Of a DNA stretch of 64,000 bases, positions 61,239 through 64,000 are shown one piece after another. This DNA comes from Pseudonocardia sp. HH130630-07 (lineage in GTDB: Bacteria; Actinomycetota; Actinomycetes; Mycobacteriales; Pseudonocardiaceae). The stretch is from contig NZ_CP013854.1 in NCBI RefSeq assembly GCF_001698125.1, positions 4,774,001 to 4,838,000 on the forward strand. Reading direction: 5' to 3'. The notes under the pieces are model-generated. The model made no database searches, was not told where the DNA came from, and saw only the letters and a list, made by a program, of their open reading frames with translations. Every line of letters begins with the position of its first letter. The first letter of the stretch is position 1. The translations under genes and the position numbers were made by a program.

Positions 61239-61646
61239 GTGACGAGGAGGCCGGTCGATCATAACGCCGGGGTACGCGGGACCCGCGTGCCCCGCACGGT
61301 GGACGTGGACGCCGCCCTGGCTGCGCTCGGTGCCCAGATCGAGGCCTCGATCACCGATCTGGAGTCCGCCCGGGAGCGGGTCCGCGAGCTCCAGCAGATG
61401 CGCGAGGACGGTCTGACCTGGCAGGAGATCGTGCCGCGGGAGAAGCGTCCCCTGATCGTGGAGACGATCACCCGTGCGCTGGACGGTCTCGGCGCCGTCG
61501 GCGGCCGCTTCCGCCGGGAGGAGGCGGTGGCACTGCACGCCGAGGGCGAGACGATCTCCGGCATCGGCAGGCTGTTCGGCGTGAGCAGGCAACGCGTGTC
61601 CGCATACCTGCAGGAACACCAGCAGCTGGAGGCGGACGCCCGCTAG
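61239..61646 (+). CDS. Small helix-turn-helix protein
   Basis: A 135-residue protein with a coiled-coil-prone N-terminal half (LAALGAQIEASITDLESARERVRELQQMRE, about 25-54), a central basic segment LTWQEIVPREKRPLIVE, and a C-terminal helix-turn-helix ISGIGRLFGVSRQRVSAYLQEHQ (about 108-130), reminiscent of sigma-70 region 4 or Hin-like motifs. Probably a DNA-binding regulator. The GTG at 61239 is uncertain; a GTG about 17 codons later is the alternative. Confidence 0.7.
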   Translation: MTRRPVDHNAGVRGTRVPRTVDVDAALAALGAQIEASITDLESARERVRELQQMREDGLTWQEIVPREKRPLIVETITRALDGLGAVGGRFRREEAVALHAEGETISGIGRLFGVSRQRVSAYLQEHQQLEADAR

Positions 61647-61706
61647 CCCGTCCGGCGGATGTGAGGGCTCGCACAGGTGGTGTGCGTCGCAGGCGGCCGC
61701 CGGGGC

Positions 61707-62504
61707 TCAGCCGGGGCGGCGGTGCCGGGGGCGGCGCTGGGCGGGCACCCGGGGTCCGGCGGGGCGCTCGTCGCGGGGGGCGGGGACCCGCGGCGCGGGC
61801 AGCGGCGGGATCCGGGCCGACCCGAACGGGCGTCGCGGCAGGGGCATCGTGGGATCGGCCGGGCACGGGTCCCCGCCCTGCGGCGCAGCGGCACCGTCGC
61901 CCCGTGGGGCAGCGGCACCGCCCCGCGGCGGGCCGGATCCCTCCGCCGCCCGGTCGGTCCGTTCCGCGGCGTCGGCCAGCCGGGCCATCTCCCGGACGTC
62001 GGCGATCCGGGCGGCCAGCGCCGTCACCACCGGGCGCAGCGCGTCGGCCAGCTCCGGCGGCAGCGGGCCGGCCGGGGCGCCCCGGCCGAACACCTGCAGC
62101 GTCCCGGCGACCCGCCCGGCGACCGGGACCGGGACGGTCAGCGACCGCCGCAGCCCGCAGGCCGTCGCCGTGGCGGCGAGTGCCGGGGGTGCGCAGCGGG
62201 CGAGATCGGGGGTGCGGACCACGCGGTCGTCGCGCTCGGCGTCCGGACCGGGGCCGGATCCCGCCCGGCGCTGCAGCGTGCCCAGATGGACGGCGGCGGT
62301 GTCGGAGCCGAACACCCGTCGTTCCTCGGGGTCGCGCGGATCGGCCGGTTCGCGCAGCGACAGCACCGCTCCACCGACGCGGGCGGCGGGCACGAGCGCG
62401 ACGCAGATCCCGGACAGCATCGCGGCCACGTCGACGTTCGCCACCGACGTCGCACCGGCCTGCAGGGCCACCCGCACGAGCGCGGCGGTGGGATCGGGCG
62501 TCAT
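61707..62504 (-). CDS. GAF domain protein
   Basis: A 265-residue protein. A GAF-like sensory domain (about 5-170: AALVRVALQAGATSVANVDVAAMLSGICVALVPAARVGGAVLSL, RRSLTVPVPVAGRVAGTLQVFG) is followed by a disordered Pro/Arg-rich tail (185-265). There is no output kinase, PAS or ANTAR domain. The architecture resembles truncated GAF-ANTAR sensors, so it may bind a small ligand and act through a partner. ATG with GACGAGGAG. Confidence 0.7.
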   Translation of the reverse strand: MTPDPTAALVRVALQAGATSVANVDVAAMLSGICVALVPAARVGGAVLSLREPADPRDPEERRVFGSDTAAVHLGTLQRRAGSGPGPDAERDDRVVRTPDLARCAPPALAATATACGLRRSLTVPVPVAGRVAGTLQVFGRGAPAGPLPPELADALRPVVTALAARIADVREMARLADAAERTDRAAEGSGPPRGGAAAPRGDGAAAPQGGDPCPADPTMPLPRRPFGSARIPPLPAPRVPAPRDERPAGPRVPAQRRPRHRRPG

Positions 62505-62658
62505 CTCCTCGTCCCCTCCCTGCCGCGCCTGCGCAGCGTCGCCCGTTCGCCGCACGAGGATAACGATCAGGTCGCGAACCGGCACCCCGGCGGCGCACCG
62601 ACGACCACGGACGGGTGACCGGCACCCGTCCGGCGCCGCCGCGTACGGTGGTCGGCGT

Positions 62659-62750
62659 ACCGCGGGAGCCCGCGCACCGAGGCTGAGAGGGCGGCAGGAC
62701 CGGCCGCCGACCGTTCGAACCTGATCCGGTTGAGACCGGCGTAGGGAGGC
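62659..62750 (+). promoter_or_regulatory. TPP (THI-element) riboswitch
   Basis: Conserved TPP aptamer segments occur in order: CGGGAGCCC at the 5' side, GGCTGAGAGGG (P2/J2-4), a variable P3 region, GAACCTGATCCGGTTGAGACCGGCGTAGGGAG (P4/P5 and closing side). It binds thiamine pyrophosphate and lowers expression of the transporter downstream. The aptamer ends in GGGAGG, which is both the ribosome site and the left half of GGGAGGCCTCCC (62744-62755), so translational control is likely. Confidence 0.93.
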
Positions 62751-62755
62751 CTCCC

Positions 62756-63766
62756 GTGTCGGCACGTGCCCGGCCCGTCGTCCTGCTGCTCGCACTCGTG
62801 CTCGCGCTGTCCGGCTGCAGCGCCGGAGGATCCGGCGGGGACCAGCCGATCCGCGTCGCGCTGGACTGGACCCCCAACACCAACCACATCGGGCTGTTCG
62901 CCGCCCAGCAGGCCGGCTACTTCCGCGACGCCGGGATCGACGTCGAGTTCCTGCCGTACAACCAGACCTCGCCGGACACCCTGGTCGGCAGCGGGGCCGC
63001 GGACTTCGGGATCAGCTTCCAGAGCTCGTTCACCTTCTCCAGGGCGGCCGGGGCCGACATCACGTCGGTGATGGCGGTGCTGCAGCACTGGGCCACCGAG
63101 ATCGCGGTGCGCGCCGACCGGGACGACATCCGGTCACCGCGCGACCTCGACGGGAAGGTCTACGCCGGGTTCGGCGAGCCGGGCGAGGTGCAGAAGATGC
63201 AGGCCGTGATCCGCAACGACGGCGGCCGCGGCGACATCCGGACCGAGGTGCTCAACAGCGCGGCCTACGAGGCGCTCTACGCCGGTCAGGCCGACTTCAC
63301 CGAGCCGTTCGTCAACGTCGAGGGCATCGAGGCCCGGCTGCGCGGCGAGCCGCTGAAGACCTTCCGCTACACCGACTACGGCTTCCCCGACTCCTACAAC
63401 GTGCTGCTGACCGGCAACTCGACCTGGCTGGGCCAGAACCCGGACCGGGCGCGGGCGTTCGTGCAGGCCGTCCAGCGCGGCTACGCGCTCGCGGCGCAGG
63501 ACCCGGCGGGCGCGGCGCGGATGCTGTCCGAGGCGAACCCGGGTGCGTTCACCGACACCCGGCTCCTCGACGAGGGGGCCGCGATGCTCGCCCGCGACCA
63601 CCTGCGCGACGACCGGGGCCGGGTCGGGTTCCAGACGCCCGAGCGCTGGGCCGGGTTCTCCGGCTTCCTCTACGACACCGGGACCGTCGCCGGGCCGGAC
63701 GGTGCGCCGGTCCGGGAGAAGCCGGACTTCGGCACCTGGTTCACCAACGAGTACCTGGCGCCGTGA
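62756..63766 (+). CDS. thiY: Thiamine-precursor-binding lipoprotein (ThiY/NMT1-like)
   Basis: A 336-residue ABC-transporter substrate-binding protein. It has a lipoprotein signal with lipobox LALSGCSAG (Cys about 21). The NMT1/THI5-like domain includes VALDWTPNTNHIGLFAAQQAGYFRDAGIDVEF, SGAADFGISFQSS and YAGFGEPGEVQKMQ. The family binds formyl-aminopyrimidine or similar thiamine precursors. GTG start directly after the TPP riboswitch, and 4-nt overlap (GTGA) with the permease gene. Confidence 0.92.
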   Translation: MSARARPVVLLLALVLALSGCSAGGSGGDQPIRVALDWTPNTNHIGLFAAQQAGYFRDAGIDVEFLPYNQTSPDTLVGSGAADFGISFQSSFTFSRAAGADITSVMAVLQHWATEIAVRADRDDIRSPRDLDGKVYAGFGEPGEVQKMQAVIRNDGGRGDIRTEVLNSAAYEALYAGQADFTEPFVNVEGIEARLRGEPLKTFRYTDYGFPDSYNVLLTGNSTWLGQNPDRARAFVQAVQRGYALAAQDPAGAARMLSEANPGAFTDTRLLDEGAAMLARDHLRDDRGRVGFQTPERWAGFSGFLYDTGTVAGPDGAPVREKPDFGTWFTNEYLAP

Positions 63767-64000
63767 CCCGGCGGCTCGCCCCCGCGGCCCTGGTCGTGGT
63801 CGCGCTGCTGGTGCTCTGGCAGGCCGCGGTGACGGTCTCCGGCGTCCGCCCGCAGGTGCTGCCCTCGCCGCTGCGGGTCGTCGAGCAGGGCTGGGCGTTC
63901 CGCGGGGTGCTGTGGGAGAACACGCTGCCGACCGTCGCGGTGACCGTCGTCGGGTTCACGGTGTCCCTCGTCGTCGCGTGGGCCCTCGCCGTCGCCGTCG
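63763..64000 (+). CDS. thiX: ABC transporter permease for thiamine precursor (ThiX-like, cut by window end)
   Basis: The first 79 residues are visible. A hydrophobic helix (ALVVVALLVLWQAAVTVSG) is followed by VRPQVLPSPLRVVEQG and NTLPTVAVTVVGFTVSLVVAWALAVAV, the standard start of BPD_transp_1 permeases of the SsuC/TauC/ThiX family. GTG overlaps the ThiY stop. With ThiY and the riboswitch it forms a thiamine-precursor uptake operon whose ATPase should lie beyond the window. Confidence 0.85.
   Translation, partial: MTRRLAPAALVVVALLVLWQAAVTVSGVRPQVLPSPLRVVEQGWAFRGVLWENTLPTVAVTVVGFTVSLVVAWALAVAV

Noticed and set aside
62713-62740. tRNA T-loop-like GTTCGAACC
   Set aside because: It belongs to the TPP riboswitch core (GAACCTGATC), and no acceptor or anticodon stems surround it.
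1-64000. Insertion sequences, prophage, toxin-antitoxin or restriction systems
   Set aside because: No transposase, integrase, phage structural, toxin or restriction motif was seen. Composition appears uniform and the genes are core-like.

Overview
The window is a very GC-rich (well above 70% by eye), densely coded chromosomal segment of an actinobacterium. Actinobacterial markers include a SigB-type sigma factor, DUF3039, DUF3099 and DUF7455 small proteins, a ptpA-cobC-nif3-zinc ribbon-RNase H/phosphatase block as in mycobacteria, a tmsA/tmsB pair for 10-methyl fatty acids, and frequent GTG starts with 4-nt ATGA/GTGA overlaps. The content fits Pseudonocardia or a close relative, but that is inference. 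I found no tRNA, rRNA, insertion sequence, prophage or CRISPR array. RNA elements are RNase P RNA (rnpB) and a TPP riboswitch.

Layout. 1-4.9 kb: 2'-5' RNA ligase-like (cut), NUDIX, GNAT, DedA-like, long-chain acyl-CoA dehydrogenase and a divergent PhaC-like serine hydrolase. 5-7.5 kb: a sensor kinase/response regulator pair divergent from a small secreted Pro/Gly-rich protein, separated by a perfect 26-bp palindrome. 7.5-13.8 kb: MazG-like pyrophosphatase, aldo/keto reductase, dienelactone hydrolase, tmsA-tmsB, and two tandem DUF6069 membrane proteins. 13.8-19.4 kb: fructosamine kinase-ptpA divergent from cobC-nif3-zinc ribbon-RNase H/phosphatase, coupled by 4-nt overlaps. 19.5-27.7 kb: small repeat protein, ArsB/NhaD-type permease, SelO, rnpB, DinB, imine-reductase-like enzyme, DUF1905, secreted protein, VOC, LysR and an Rv1733c-like membrane protein. 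27.7-33.7 kb: fused SecDF paralogue with an upstream exported Ala/Pro-rich protein, HtpG, and a frameshifted metal/siderophore-binding lipoprotein. 33.8-41.8 kb: TetR, P450, lactate permease (displaced N-terminus), GNAT, phosphonatase-like HAD, two flavin enzymes, SigB. 41.9-46.5 kb: the polyhydroxyalkanoate (PHA) locus, with a PhaC-like Cys hydrolase divergent from PhaC, an XRE regulator and a phasin-like protein. 46.6-52.1 kb: YggT, Dtd, methyltransferase, HhH-GPD protein, ArsR-AMP nucleosidase, DUF3099, DUF3039. 52.6-56 kb: PhaZ-like depolymerase coupled to a PhaC paralogue that has lost its catalytic residues, then a PmtA-like methyltransferase. 56-64 kb: helicase, EamA exporter, DUF7455, GMC oxidoreductase, HTH protein, GAF protein, and a TPP-riboswitch-controlled thiamine-precursor ABC transporter (cut by the window end).

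Four proteins of the PHA synthase fold plus a depolymerase and a phasin-like protein lie within about 50 kb. The palindrome TACC-N4-GGTA occurs in the intergenic region of the acyl-CoA dehydrogenase/PhaC-like pair and twice in that of the PhaC-like/PhaC pair, suggesting a common regulator for acyl-CoA and PHA metabolism. The two-component locus is the other standout, because the extracytoplasmic loop of the kinase shares short motifs with the secreted protein encoded next door. Two reading frames (lactate permease N-terminus, lipoprotein) are each broken by an apparent one-base deletion in a G/C-rich run, so sequencing error must be excluded before biological conclusions are drawn.
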